Source of the DNA: Adineta ricciae
Taxonomy: Eukaryota; Rotifera; Eurotatoria; Adinetida; Adinetidae
Reading direction: 5' to 3'
Assembly: GCA_905250025.1 (NCBI GenBank)
Contig: CAJNOJ010000009.1
Coordinates: forward strand, 1 to 64,000
Length of the DNA: 64,000 nt
Shown: piece by piece, positions 25,297 through 37,738 of the stretch
Layout: each line of letters starts with the position of its first letter
Numbering within the stretch: the first letter of the stretch is position 1
Position numbers and translations under genes: made by a program
The notes under the pieces: model-generated
The model's input: only the letters and a program-made list of their open reading frames with translations
Databases searched by the model: none
What the model was told of the DNA's origin: nothing

Positions 25297-26394
25297 TTAT
25301 TTAACCGAATTATGTCGATAGAGATTTAGTCGTTTTCGAAAATCTTGTCTCAAGATTCGTTCAAACGGCGTTGCTGGTCCACACATACGATGCATCATAT
25401 CCAACGAATTCGGAATAGAAGTTTCCAGTGCTACATCATTCCATGACGCTGTCTTCCATGGTTTGATTAAAAGAGATTTCAATTCAATGTGATGCTGTTG
25501 TCGTATACGATCATTTTTCGCTTTCAACAAATGTACAGTCGAACGACTACTGTATGCACTCTTAGCACGTGGTCGTCTTAACGAAAGTGGTAGCTCGTCG
25601 TTGGACAGTTCATCGTTACTACAAATAGAATTGACTTCGTATTTCATCGGTAATTCTTGATACTGTTGTTGATGACAGTGACGACCAGAATGTGCACTAG
25701 TGTTATGTCGTTTGGGTGTGGGACTAGATGCGGGAGTTGAAGGACGTAGATCGTTTGTAGCTAAGAGTACATTCTGACGAGTGATAGCAGATTGACGAAG
25801 TTGAGCGGCTAACGATGGCTGAGATTTTAGACCGAAATTCATTGAAGGAAACCTTTGAATTGGATGTGATGAAAATGAAAAAGTCTAGAAGACATACAGA
25901 AATTTGTATTAATGTGAAACTTGTTTCTTAGAAATATGTACCTTGCTAGACGATAAAGGACGACTGGCACTAGTATTTTGTTGTTGTTGGCGAACAAATG
26001 ATGGTTCAGTTTGTGTTTGTTTTAATCGTATTTCTGGCGGATTCAATAGACTTGGCGTATTTTGACGATCATCTGGTAGTTTTTCACTTTGAGAATCTTT
26101 TACTCCCCGAGCAGCTTGCTTAGCTTTCGCAAGTAATGCAGATCCTCTTCGAATATCGTGAAGTTCATTCAGTAAAATTTCATCATCTAATTTCAAAGTA
26201 TTCAAATCAACTTGATCGATCGTGTTCAGTTTCCCAGATGTCGGTCTAAAAGTTCGCTGTGCACCGTTCGCGGACATATCTGCCCAGTCGACCGATGTCG
26301 CTGAATAAGTATCGATGCGATGCCATTGCTCTTCGACAAATGGGCTTAATTGTACAGTTGATATTGGGTCATAATATTCATTGTGATAACTCAT
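25297..26394 (-). CDS. Unrecognised, largely disordered protein
   Basis: Two exons, 26394-25942 and 25884-25297, join in frame (SSSK + TFSFSSHPIQ). About 346 residues starting MSYHNEYYDPIS. Rich in Ser, Gln, Asn and Arg, with a short helical stretch (LLNELHDIRRGSALLAKAKQAARG) and a more ordered C terminus (WNDVALETSIPNSLDMMHRMCGPATPFERILRQDFRKRL). No signal peptide, TM helix or catalytic motif. I cannot assign a family. It sits between the homeobox gene and the KIF27-MYCBP pair on the same strand, 304 nt upstream of the former. Confidence 0.7.
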
Positions 26395-27102
26395 TACCAG
26401 ATATTCATTTGAAAGAAAAACTAATCAAACATCATCGGTCGGCAACGACGTTGCTAATGCTACACTGGCATGCAAACTTCATTTTCTCTTTCTCTTTCTC
26501 ACTCTCTCTCGAAGCTAAACCACTTCAGTAGAAAAAATTTTCTTTCACACTGTTGTCGACTTTTTCTCTTTCGCGCTTATAAGATTTGATTTTTTCAAAG
26601 AATCCTTAATACAAATCAATCAGCAAGAGAACAAAAAGAAAACTAATTTTGCCGACTATATATTGATCGTTAAGTACCACTACGTTTTCACTAAATAATT
26701 ACTTCCAAAAAGTCGTCATGTATCTTGATAGACACTACAAAAATGAATCAAAACAAATAACATTTATATCAATAGAGAGGCTTTCGACGAAGGGTTAACA
26801 ATCCATTGTTTTCTCTGATTACAAACTGTGGAATGAGGACCGATCATTTTGACATCTGTTAACAAACCTTGTTTCTGTCTTCATCATATTTCAATCGTGA
26901 TTCATGTACAAAGAAAAAAAGCACAATAAATGTCAAGCATAAAACTACAAAAAAACATCGAACATGTTACACACGACTGACAAACGAAAATTTTGAGATG
27001 AGAATAAAAACAATGAACAGTGATGATAACATTAGAAAATTGTGAAATGAGGATCTATGATCAAATGAGTTTTAATCGAATGTTCACTGCGTGAAGATCA
27101 AA
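26395..27102. other. Intergenic, AT-rich
   Basis: About 700 bp with a CT-rich run near 26480-26515 and nothing else I can support. It is the likely promoter of the unrecognised gene and the 3' flank of KIF27. Confidence 0.5.
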
Positions 27103-30100
27103 TTATCGTTTTTTATTGTCCTCCGGTTGTATTTGATGAGCTGACGTACTGCGACTACCTATTTTAAGAAGAAATGGCGCTGACTGATACTGCTGTACAG
27201 CTGTTCGTGGTGTTGGTAACTGTGCAGGAAAATCATCTTCATTCGTCGTCGATTCTTTTCGTCGCGATATGCTGGTTGCTGATGCATCCAAAGCACTATT
27301 GGTAGATGTTGCCATCGATTTACGTAACTCTCTTGCTTTATGTTTGTAAAAGAACAAGTCTCTTTCAAGCTCTTTGATTTGATTCGATGAATCATGCAGT
27401 TGACTGAGTAGTAGTTGTTTTTCTTCTTCGTGAGCTTGTTGAGTAGATGTTAGGCGACGATCATGATCCAATGTCGTGGATTGTAGACGTGATTGCAGTT
27501 CAGCTATGGTTTCATTCTGTTCCTGAAGTCGAGACTAGAAAAAGAAGGCCAACATGAATTTCAATTCATCATGATTCAACTTAGTCATACTTTGATTTCT
27601 TCAAATTCCTGTTGAGTTTTGTTGTCTCCTGCTTTCAAATCGATGACTTTCTCGAATAATTTACGGCAAAGTTCTTTCGATTCATTTTCACTCAATTGAC
27701 CGATTTTGAAAAGTGGCGACTCAGGCCCTTGACTTGCACGTATCGATTGTTGCACATCACGTTCGCGTTTATTGATCATGTTGTTCTGATAATCGATAGC
27801 CAAGTCGATTGCTTCGATTGCTTCGTCGATTTCAATTAAACGTCTCTCTTCGTTGGCTGTCAAGACAGCATCTTGTTGTTCTAAACGTTCTGTCAATAGG
27901 CGTCTTTGTTTGAGTAATTGTTCACGATTGATTTGGTGATTCGGTTGTTGTTTATCAACCGCTTTCAATTTTTCATTGACTAATTTTAAACTCTGAAATC
28001 AGAAACATTTCAAACGATGAATCTCTCATCGAAATATCTTAGTAAAAACCTTATTCAACACTTGACTTGTGCGCAGTTTCTTTGCTTCTAGTTCAGTACG
28101 TTCGTTGAGTAATAATTCTCTTTTCTCAACTAGTTCTTCACGTTTTTTAACATCATCTCTTAAGATTTCAATTTCTTTTCTTTCAGTAACCAATTTTTCC
28201 ATTTCGACTTCGAACGTGTTCGTTGCACCATCATTGGCATTCGCATTCGGTGCTCCACGTAGCTTTCTTTGCGCCGCGACGAGACCTTCAGTCTTAAGCT
28301 TCAGAATTTTTTGTTGTTGTTCATTTTGTATTGATAATTCCTGTATACGCTGTTGTTCACGCACGAGATCTTGTTCAAATTTGTTCTTCAATTCAGATTC
28401 TTCACGTATACGCTTTTGAGCAGTTTCATACTGTTGTTTCAAGCGAAAGAGTGCAGATTCAAGGTCACCAATTCTGAACAAATAGATAGATGTGGTAAGA
28501 AATGTCGAAAATGCTCTCAACATACCGTTTTTCGCTATTGCCTGATAGCTTTGACATAAGATCACGATATTGTTTCTCTTTTTGTTGCAAAGATTCAAGT
28601 CGAGCTTTGGCCATATCACACTTTTTTCGATATTCACTAAGAGAAAAATAAATCTTGATTCAAGTGATATGATTACACTCTCATCTTACGCTTCAAATTT
28701 TGATTTTTCGTTTGTATTTTTCGTCGCTATCTGTTGCATTGTTTTCTGTAAGTCGTGATATTCATGTTTGGCTTTTTCTACTTCCTAAATAATACCAAAA
28801 GTCCCAAATTATTTCTCATTCGATTTTATATCGACAAGATGTACTTTTTCTAGTAACTTAATGTGTTGTTCGTACTGATCGTTTGTTTCTTTCGCTTCTT
28901 TCGTTGATGCGTAGACACTTTTGATCAACTGTTCTTTTAGTCTAAACAAAACATTTTGTATCAGGTCGATCGTCATAGAAATTCATTCAACTTACTGAAT
29001 GTTAACGCTTAGTTCATGTGCTTTGTTTTCAGCTTCTTTTACATTTCGTGCTGCTTCTTCGATTAGTTTTTGTTTATTAGTAGTCGATTGTGTTAAACTT
29101 TGTAATGCGTCATCTTGCTGTAAAATACTCGGTGTCAGACGGTTCTTACGAAGACGATATGTACCACGACGAACAAATTTTCTAGAAGAAATCGAACTTG
29201 ACTAAGTTATACCTCAGGTGCCGACTTACTTCTCGTCATTTAATTTCTCATCACTATTTCTCAGATCTAATTCTTCAATTTCTTCTTGCGAATGAGCTAA
29301 CGCTAGTGAGCGACCGTGAAATCTTTCCACGACATATTCCATATCGAAGGCAGCTGGACTAGAATGTATAGTACGCGGTTGAATCGATTGTTCCTACAGA
29401 ATAAAATCAACAATAGCAAAATGTTGACTAATCATTATTCTTATTTACTCTTCTTTGAAGACCATTAAAATGTGGTGCTGATTTAGTTCGATCTGGGATT
29501 GACTTCGTTGTTGTATGATGACGGTGATGATCTGATTGATCCAAAACTGTACGCATTTGATTTAATTCATCTTCCTGAAAAACAAACGAAAAAAATATTC
29601 ATCACGATGCGAGTGCTTGCAATTACTTTTAGTTTCAATTGTTCTTGTAATCGATCAACTGTCACATCACGTTTGGCACGCATCTGAGATTCAGATCTCA
29701 ATTCATCTTTAGCCTAAAACATTCAGGTAAAGATCAATAATCTACTAATGTTCTATCGTTCTTTACCATATGTAAAGCACTTTCTAAATTCATCACACGA
29801 GATGTAAGTATACCGCTATACAGCTCCTCGGAGTTCTCCTACAAAATCAGATTGTTTTAGATAATTTAGAAGTATGACGGGAAAAGCGCACATTTGTAAC
29901 TGCATCCATCCATGTTTGTATCCATTGCTTTTGTTCACTACTTAGATCTTCACATTCGTTTAGCTGTTGAAAACAGACAAATGCTGTTTGAATTAATCGG
30001 CGCGAATGATCAATACTACACGATGATTTTCGACTATGCGATGATTGTCCATCATGTGAAATCACCGTTCGTTGTCGAGCGAGTTCTTCTCGAAGATACT

Positions 30101-31793
30101 AGAACGATATTTAGCATAGAATTGTATTAACAATTTCAATGAAGAGAAATAATTTACAGTTATTTCACTTTGCATTTCGATAAAACGTTGAGCATTTGGA
30201 TCGACATTTTTAATAGGTTTATTACGAATTTGACTGGCCTAGAACGAGTTCTCAATGTTGATGGGTTTTGTTCAAGAAATAGATGGATGGAATACATACC
30301 CTGTGAGCATATTTAAGAGCATTGAGAGATTCATCAAGGTCAGCAGTACAAGGACTAACACCTAATGAAACAAAAAAGGCCAAGTATGAGATCAATAGAG
30401 AAAAGAAGAATTATTACATGTGATCATCAATGTTTTCGCATTACCACCGAGTGAATCTTTGAGTAGACGTGTTATTTTAGCATCACGATAAGGTATGTGA
30501 CCACCGGTTCGTTTCTTCGGATCAGATAGTGCACTGACGACATTTCCAAGTGCTAATAGACCAGAATTAATACGTATGGATTCTTGAAAACGTTCGCCCG
30601 TGTTTTGTGTGCGTGCAACACGCTCTGAGCCAGCCAAATCAACGAAATGAAGCTTTGCAGAGAGATAACTTTCTATGAAAGCAGAGAAATCATCCAGTCA
30701 ATCTTAAATATATACCATTCGTGATCATTTACCATTAAACGTTGATTGCAATGGTTTGAGAAGGCCGTCAAACGAAGCTTGAACAGCGTTAGCATTCGAA
30801 TTCTTATCATGATGACGTTGTTCTAAAAGTCACTCGTTTTTATTTACTTCCCACACTAGCTTTCATACCGATATAGAGAGTGAAAATCGCATGTGATCGC
30901 GATGATTCATCGTTCATTTGCGTTGCACCTGTGTGTCTAACATTAGAACCTTTTTTCAACAAACAGACAACATCATCCACCGATCGACATCGATGTTCAC
31001 TTGCACCAATCACAACTGAAATCAGATTTTCCTACAGATGAAAAGTAATGTACGAACTGGATGTTATTACCTGTGTTACCAGCGGCATCATCTCGAACAT
31101 CAAGGTCTTTATCATTAACATCGAGTAGATCAATAATATCATCTTTATATAGTTCTAAATACGATGCAGATATGGTGATCTGACGATCTTTGCGATTCTA
31201 GTATACGAAAGATTTCATATTGTGTATTTCTCTTCAAATAATGTACATACTTGGATGGCATCAAATATAGTTTTAACTGCTCGTGGGACAATACCGTAGT
31301 CTTTTTCACCGATCGACAAGATATTTCCACCTGTCATCGTATACGTCTTTCCTGAACCCTAGTTGATATTCAAATCATTGGCCAAATCGTCAAGCAATTC
31401 ACGACTTACCGTTTGTCCATAAGCGAATATCGTTACATTGTATCCATCGAAAACATTCTGTAGCATAGGTTCCACACTTGTTCGATACAATTCTTCCTAG
31501 AAATGAAAGATTTGAAAAGAATAATCTTAACTTTCGATTTATACTTGTTGAGTTTTTGGTCCAAAGACGAAATCATATTTAAATGTTCTTCGTTCACCAA
31601 GGATAATCTGATTGGTTTGTGGATGAATGGTCACGCAACTCTTTTGGTCATGATTTTTTTCTCGTTGTAGAAATGGTCGAACCTAAATGAACAGTTGAGT
31701 GTTTTTTGTTGAAATAAACAATCGAATCTAAACAGAACTTACACGAACAGCTACTTTAACACGAAATTCCGATTCGTTAGCGAGCATTTTCAT
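27103..31793 (-). CDS. KIF27: Kinesin-4 family motor, KIF27/KIF7 (Costal-2) type
   Basis: N-terminal kinesin motor followed by a long coiled coil, in many small exons. Start [17 protein letters not shown] at 31793. Motor motifs in order: YGQTGSGKT, the P-loop, split by the intron at about 31365-31410; SSRSHAIF, switch I, near 30900; HFVDLAGSE, switch II, near 30635; then [19 protein letters not shown] near 30460. [21 protein letters not shown] and IRNKP end the motor. Coiled coil runs from about 30200 to 27350. The near-C-terminal [17 protein letters not shown] resembles a hallmark of the KIF7/KIF27 branch, which acts in cilia (KIF7 at cilium tips in Hedgehog signalling, KIF27 with Fused kinase in motile cilia). 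The motor is closest to KIF27 by eye. It lies 119 nt downstream of MYCBP on the same strand. Confidence 0.88.
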
Positions 31794-31796
31794 TCA

Positions 31797-31810
31797 TCTA
31801 CAAGTTTATT
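31797..31810 (-). promoter_or_regulatory. MYCBP poly(A) signal plus acceptor-like site at KIF27 start
   Basis: On the minus strand the sequence reads AATAAACTTGTAG then ATGA and the KIF27 ATG. AATAAA is at 31810-31805 and the AG ends at 31798, preceded by a T-run. A poly(A) signal overlapping a 3' splice site is what an SL-resolved operon junction would look like. Confidence 0.45.
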
Positions 31811-31912
31811 AGAAAAAAATTGAAGAAAACAAAAATACGTTGAAGTAGTTCTTGTTCTTTCTTTATATATGTTTTGATAGTAAAAAAAACGAAATCAATC
31901 GAATTTCTAGTT

Positions 31913-32266
31913 TCATTGTCCACCTTCATATTTTTGTAACTTTTCTTTTAACGTTTCATTTTCGCGGAGCAATTCCTCGTATTTCTCACGTGTAACCATC
32001 AATTCGTTCTTGATTGTTTCCATTTCGGCTGTATCAGGTCCAGTAGCACCCATAAAACGACGAACGAATTCCGCTGCATTGTTCGGTTTCTCCGCTTCCT
32101 CATACAATGCAACCAATGCTCCTAAATGTGCCGAAAGATAAATTATTCAAAGTAGTTTTCTCGAACGGAAAAACAAACTTGTAATCGCATCGACAACGCC
32201 ACCCTTTTCGAGATAACGACGAAACTCTTCTCGTTTCGATTCATTCGGACGGTACGTCGATGTCAT
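31913..32266 (-). CDS. MYCBP: MYCBP / AMY-1 (c-Myc-binding protein; axonemal FAP174 family)
   Basis: Two exons, 32266-32179 and 32121-31913, give 98 residues against about 103 in vertebrates. Start MTSTYRPNESKREEFRRYLEKGGV matches vertebrate SKREQFRRYLEKSGVLD; the exon join gives AIT + RALVALYEEAEKPN, then FVRRFMGA and a C-terminal leucine-rich coiled coil ending LKEKLQKYEGGQ. Animal MYCBP binds AKAPs and Myc. The algal orthologue FAP174 is a ciliary central-apparatus protein, so a ciliary role is likely here. It is divergent from RPL9 (400 bp between starts) and 119 bp upstream of KIF27 on the same strand. Confidence 0.93.
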
Positions 32267-32666
32267 TGTTCACTAGTAACTTCGTTCGAATAAACACCTA
32301 GGCGAATGAAAAAGAAAAGCTCCATCCGATTGACAAGCATAGCGTTGCTAAGTTGCCTAGCAACTACATCTATATGACTCATTTGGTAAAATTATCACAC
32401 TAATGCACTTGGCATATGTGAGACATTTCGTATTGAAAATGGTTCGATATTGAATTCAAATTGATTATTAAATCAAATCGTAAGATAGAATTTGGATTTT
32501 AAGAAAAGGTTTACAGAAATTTCATCCATAGTTTACCAGTACTAACCAATCATGAATTGCATTTTGAATATTAGGCGAGAAACGGCATCCATGTATGATT
32601 TTGAATTGAATTCTAATATATTTTGTTCTAGATCGATATTTATTTCCATCTCGATACTATTCGATC
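32267..32666. promoter_or_regulatory. Bidirectional intergenic region between MYCBP and RPL9
   Basis: 400 bp separate the two start codons, so both promoters must lie here or the genes are read from further out. TTTTGTTCTAG ends at 32631, 35 nt before the RPL9 ATG, and is acceptor-like. On the other side CGAAGTTACTAG precedes the MYCBP ATG by a few bases. Confidence 0.5.
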
Positions 32667-33407
32667 ATGCGTCCCATCAAAGCTCGTGAACAACTCGCTA
32701 TCCCAGACGACGGTAATGAGTGATTTTCACTACCGTCGAACCTAATTTTTGTGTTTTTTTTTTCATTCTCGAATCTTAGTTAAAGTGTCTGTAAAAAGCC
32801 GTGTTGTTCAAGTCAGCGGCAAACGTGGTAAACTCGTCCGAAGTTTTCGTCATGCCCGTGTTGATATCTCTATGCCAAAGAAGAATTTGATCGTTGTCGA
32901 AAAATGGTTCGGTACCAACAAGGAAAATGCCGTTGTCCGTACCATTTGTTCGCATATTAACAATATGATTAAAGGTGTTACCAAGGTGAGTAGTTTCAGA
33001 TGAAACCATCGAACATGCTGCTGAACCATCTACTTTTAGGGATATTGTTATAAAATGCGTTCAGTATATGCTCACTTTCCCATCAACACTGTCGTTACAG
33101 AAAACGGTCAAGCAGTTGAAATTCGTAACTTTTTAGGTGAAAAGTTCGTTCGTCGTGTTAAAATGCAACCTGGTGTTAAAATCACAGCCAGTACTAAACA
33201 AAAAGATGAACTTATCTTAGAAGGCAACGACATTGAACTCGTTTCACGATCAGGTAAGAATCGCAAGTCGTGTTCGCTCGCTCGTAAACATCTCGAATTC
33301 TTCTAGCTGCACTTATTCAAATGTCGACATCTGTTAAAAACAAAGATATCCGTAAATTTCTTGACGGTATTTACGTGAGCGAGAAGGTGAGCGCCGATGA
33401 AGCTTAA
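32667..33407 (+). CDS. RPL9: 60S ribosomal protein L9 (uL6)
   Basis: Large-subunit ribosomal protein uL6. Exons 32667-32712, 32780-32985, 33040-33253, 33307-33407. Diagnostic stretches: [56 protein letters not shown] and [16 protein letters not shown]. About 188 residues, the normal size. Introns are 54-67 nt and carry no obvious snoRNA. AATAAA is 79 nt downstream. Confidence 0.97.
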
Positions 33408-33485
33408 ACAAAACGAAAATTCCAATCGTGCGTTTGTTTTTACTATTATTGTTTTTCTGTGTGTGTTTTGATACGCGCGTTAAAC

Positions 33486-33491
33486 AATAAA
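33486..33491 (+). terminator. Poly(A) signal for RPL9
   Basis: AATAAA 79 nt after the RPL9 stop. It is followed at 33555-33567 by a T-rich tract ending in ACTTCAG, an acceptor-like site 43 nt before the SLC25A24 start. Confidence 0.6.
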
Positions 33492-33610
33492 AACCATCAA
33501 AAAGAAATAAATAACTGGAAAACCACAAAAGAATGACTTTTTTTTTCTATTTTTCTTTTCACTTCAGACAATATACATCATGTCCATAGTCTAAGAAAGA
33601 AATTTATGTA

Positions 33611-35626
33611 ATGAATGGTACTTCACCTGATCTGATAAAAGATGCAATTGCTCATCAGCAATTAAACGAAAGACATCTTTCTTATAGAGAACTTTTCCAT
33701 CAACTTGACAAAGATCATGATGGTCGAATCGATGTGGATCAACTGATAAAACTATTAGAAAAAGGTGGCATTGAAACATCAGCGAAGAAACGATGGGACA
33801 TTGTTCGCGTAAGTTGATATCAGATAGAAATGCAGAAGATTTATTTCGATACTTTTACAGCGTATTATTGCTCAAGCTGGTGGATCGCCTGATGCTTCGT
33901 TTTTATCCTTTAAAGAATTTGCTAATTATATACTACAACAAGAAAACAAGCTTAGTCTAGCTTTTAGAAAATTGGATGCAAATCGTCATGGTAATGGTTC
34001 TAGCGAATGTTGATCGTATTTGTATTAAATGATATTTTTATTTTTAGGAAAATTCGATGCAAAAGACTTAGTTTATTATTTTCGCAAGTTTCGTATTAAA
34101 CTCGATTTGGAAGAAGCAGAGAAATTAGTAGAAAAGTAAAAAGATTTTTTCAATGAGAGGCGCTTGGAAAATAAGAGTCTTTTCTTCAGAATGAAACAAG
34201 ACAATTCTCTAGAAATCTCCTATGATGAATGGCGTTCTTTCTTCATGGTAAATCCAGCAATTCTTGAAAGTGTCACTGGTGATCCCAACGAAATGCTTCG
34301 ATATTGGCGTCGAGCGACAGTAAGCAAGACATGGTGTTTATAAAATATGTCACCGGTAGATTTCATTTAATACTTCAGCATCTAAAACTAGGTGAAACAT
34401 CCTATGTCTTATCGGAAGACGATGATATTCATACTAAACAATGGTGGGAGAATCTTGTCGCTGGTGGTTGTGCTGGTGCCGTATCTCGAACAGCAACTGC
34501 CCCTTTTGATCGATTGAAAATAATTATGCAGGTATATATAGATGCCTTGATATGCACACATGCTTCCAGCAGATCTTTCCTGAACTTTTTCTTTCCTCAC
34601 CTGCTAATATTCTAAAGAATCGATGAATATCATTAGGTTTCTTAGTATTTGGGTTCGAGACAACGGATGTCTATCATCAATGGTTATCGATACTTGATTA
34701 GAGAAGGTGGCGTGAAAAGTTTATGGCATGGAAATGGTATGAATGTGACGAAAATCATACCTGAGACAGCGCTTCGATTCGCATTTTTCGACGAAGTAAG
34801 GACCTTTCATGGATACCGGTGTTGTTTTTCTGACAATCTGTTGATCTATTCAGACTAAAAAACTGGTGAAAATCATTCAAGGTAAAGATCTAAATACCGA
34901 AGCAACCGTGTTCGAACGATTCGTATCCGGCGCGATTGCGGGTTTCTTATCTCAAACTATTGTGTATCCTCTAGACGTAAATACGATCCGTTTGCCTCTA
35001 CAAGATTGAACATATATCTTTTTCTCATTGTTTCTGGGAAATTTAGGTATTAAAAGTACGATTAGTGCTGAGAAGAAAAGGTGAAATTTCTACTTGGGCG
35101 GATGTTATTAGACAAATATACAGATGTGAAGGTTCTAAAGCTTTTTGGCGTGGCTACACACTTAATCAAATTGGTATAGTTCCATACGCAGGCTTTGATC
35201 TGGCATGTTACGAAGTAAGATTTTGAAAATACCATCAAAATAATCGATCATGTTGTATCGTTTGTGTTTCAACAGAGTTTAAAGCGTTTTTACATAAAGT
35301 CCCATGGAAATCGCGAACCTCCCGTGTACATCTATCTTACTTGTGGTGCTATCTCATCATTTGCCGGTCAAATACTCACCTATCCTGTCACATTACTACG
35401 CATACGTCGACAAGGACAAATCGTTCCATTGCCGCATATGGATCAAAGTAAAGCACATCCAGTTCTACCTATTCATGTGATGGTAAAAGAAATCTGGCAC
35501 AAGGAAGGTTTAGTTGGCTTCTATCGTGGTCTTGTTCCTAATATGTTAAAAGTTGTTCCTGCTGTTTCGATTTCATATCTTGTTTATGAAACAATCATCA
35601 AAGCTCTTTCAACTGAAAAGCAGTAA
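33611..35626 (+). CDS. SLC25A24: Calcium-regulated mitochondrial ATP-Mg/Pi carrier (SCaMC, SLC25A24-like)
   Basis: Inner-membrane carrier exchanging ATP-Mg for phosphate under control of an N-terminal EF-hand domain. Nine exons: 33611-33808, 33861-33990, 34048-34135, 34190-34319, 34379-34531, 34646-34795, 34854-34976, 35047-35214, 35276-35626; about 496 residues. Canonical EF loops DKDHDGRIDVDQ and DANRHGKFDAKD alternate with degenerate ones, as in the family. Three carrier repeats begin at WWENLVAGGCAGAVSR, FVSGAIAGFLSQT and YLTCGAISSFAGQ, with signatures APFDRLK, YPLDVLKVR and YPVTLLRIR. The third lacks the acidic residue, as I recall for SCaMC carriers (YPLALVR). RPL9 ends 203 nt upstream and NSUN4 starts 180 nt downstream, all co-oriented. 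Confidence 0.93.
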
Positions 35627-35795
35627 TTCTTCGTTCCCGTTACGCTAGAAGTTAATTTGTTTGTAAACCGAATAGTGTTCTCTTTGTTTGTCTGTTTCTT
35701 TCTTTCTTTCTTTTTTTTTGTGAAAAACATTTATTTATTTTTATAATAAGCTCACAAAGAAAACAAAATCAACCCGGATAAAACTAGTAATACGC

Positions 35796-35806
35796 ATTCT
35801 TTGCAG
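35796..35806 (+). promoter_or_regulatory. Acceptor-like site abutting NSUN4 start codon
   Basis: ATTCTTTGCAG ends immediately before the ATG, with no in-frame coding sequence visible before it. Spliced-leader addition here would put the AUG directly after the leader. Confidence 0.4.
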
Positions 35807-37699
35807 ATGATCTACCAAACGAGTTTCTTTCATATACTCAAAAGTCGTTGCAATCAAATAAATCTATCTTTCGTACGTTATAGTAAACCGTTTAAAAAGA
35901 AATGGGTAGGTTGAATAAAGATCATCGTCGAGTATGTTCAACAAGATTTTGTTTACTTAGATGTTTTCCTCACGTCATGGTTCGCATTCCAATGAACTTG
36001 CTTTGGAATATTTCGATTTCGCATATCCACTTATATTTCATCGGCATTGGCCATCGATACGACTTGCTCTACTTAGTTTACCGAAACCTGTCGCGTTGAT
36101 TAATCCGTATTCGTTATCGAAGAAAGCCGTTCAGGAAAAACTAGTGCAAGAGGGCGCGGTTGATCTCTTGCGATTTGATAATAAACAAGTGCGTGAAGAT
36201 TTCTCGCTCATCCAAGAACGAATTGCGAAGAGCGATGAAGAATATGGAATCAAAAAGTTATTAGAACAAAAAGAGAACCGAAGATTGCTTGGTACGAGTG
36301 ACCTAACTAATGAACAAGAAGAAATCGACGACGATGATGATGACGATGACGATAAAGATACTGGAAACAACGATGATATCAATGCCTTCAATCAACCACA
36401 ACCCGTGAAAACCCTTGATGATATTTACAAACAGGCACTTGAACAGCAGGTACACTTCAGAATAATCATGAAACTTGATTAAAAACAGATATAAGAGGAT
36501 TGGATTCTCCAGAGAAATCTAGCTAATTAATTTCATCTTGTACTAGATAACCATTTGGTTTCTTTTGGTTAGGTACATTCAGTGGTTAAAGGCAATGCTG
36601 TACCTGTTGTCGATGATGATAAAGATCGAAATTACAAAAAAGTTCCTCCATCATGGCATGTTTATACATTTCCACGTAGTAATATGTCAAGATTTGAACC
36701 AGCCAAAACAGATGAACTTAATCTATTGGGTAAACTTCGCTTTTCATAAAGAAAGATGCTCTTCTTATTCTATTTATTATAATAGAGTCTGTTTAGTTTA
36801 GATTATTATTGTATGGATGGAGCTTGTGTGCTTCCAATACTTGCGCTTGATGTTCAGCCATTTCATTCAGTGTTAGATATGTGCTCAGCACCTGGTGGTA
36901 AAGCATTGAATATATTTCATTCTTGTCCTTACAGTAAAGAGACTCCCTAGATTTCCTTTCTATGATTATTTATATTTTGTTTTACTTCACCTAGTACAAT
37001 TGACATGCAATGATACTGATAATCAACGATGGAAACGTTTAGTTGAAGTATTCACTCAAACAGTTCCAAAAGATACATTGGCCAAGTATGTGAGACTTGT
37101 TAAAGGTGACGGTTGCCTGTTTGGACAACAAGAACCAGCTAGTTTTGATCGAGTAATTTGTCAGTTTCTCTTTGTTGTTCAATATACATGATTTTGCTGA
37201 ATCGTAGGTGCTTGTTGATGTTCCATGTACAAGTGATCGTCATGCTCTAAGCACTGCTTTTAATATATTTTCGAAAAAACGTGTTCAAGAACGAGTAAAT
37301 CTACCCGATTATCAACGCAAACTACTCGAGTAAGTTTCGATACGAGGAAATGAAGACGGAAGTTTATCTAATCGCCATTATAGATCAGCAATTCGGGCGT
37401 GTAAACCAGGTGGCATCGTTGTTTATTCTACATGTACATTAGCTCCTGCTCAAAATGAAGGTGTTGTCGAACGAGCTATTGAAAATTTGGCATCTTCTTC
37501 AACATCAAATCGAAAGCATCGTGAACAAAAGAATGACAATGCGATCAAGTGCGAGATTGTTTCAACGCAACCGTTAGAGAAACACTATGCTTATTTCTTT
37601 CAATTTCATGCGAAAACACGTTATGGTAGTCTTGTTTTACCGCATATTTCCAACAACTTCGGTCCGTTATATTTTTGTAAAATTCGAAGAATTAGCTGA
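35807..37699 (+). CDS. NSUN4: Mitochondrial 12S rRNA m5C methyltransferase NSUN4
   Basis: SAM-dependent RNA cytosine-5 methyltransferase of the NOL1/NOP2/sun family, which modifies mitochondrial rRNA and works with MTERF4 in ribosome assembly. Exons include 35807-35905 and 35961-36449, then about 36573-36729, a SAM-binding exon from about 36801, and a last one to 37699. The first exon ([17 protein letters not shown]..., basic, no acids) is a good mitochondrial presequence. Landmarks: [37 protein letters not shown] (SAM site, closed by a gtaaag donor within the codon after PY), [10 protein letters not shown] and YSTCTL (the two catalytic-motif cysteines) and [14 protein letters not shown] at the end. 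An Asp-rich insertion (about ten consecutive Asp, near 36328-36357) is not typical. The ATG directly follows TTCTTTGCAG. Confidence 0.92.
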
Positions 37700-37738
37700 A
37701 ATAAACAAGAATTCTTTGCAAAAATCTCATATCAATTC

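Noticed and set aside
34971..35420. Third mitochondrial-carrier signature YPVTLLRIR lacking the acidic residue, considered as a loss of function
   Set aside because: ATP-Mg/Pi carriers of this subfamily commonly lack it in the third repeat, so it fits the family.
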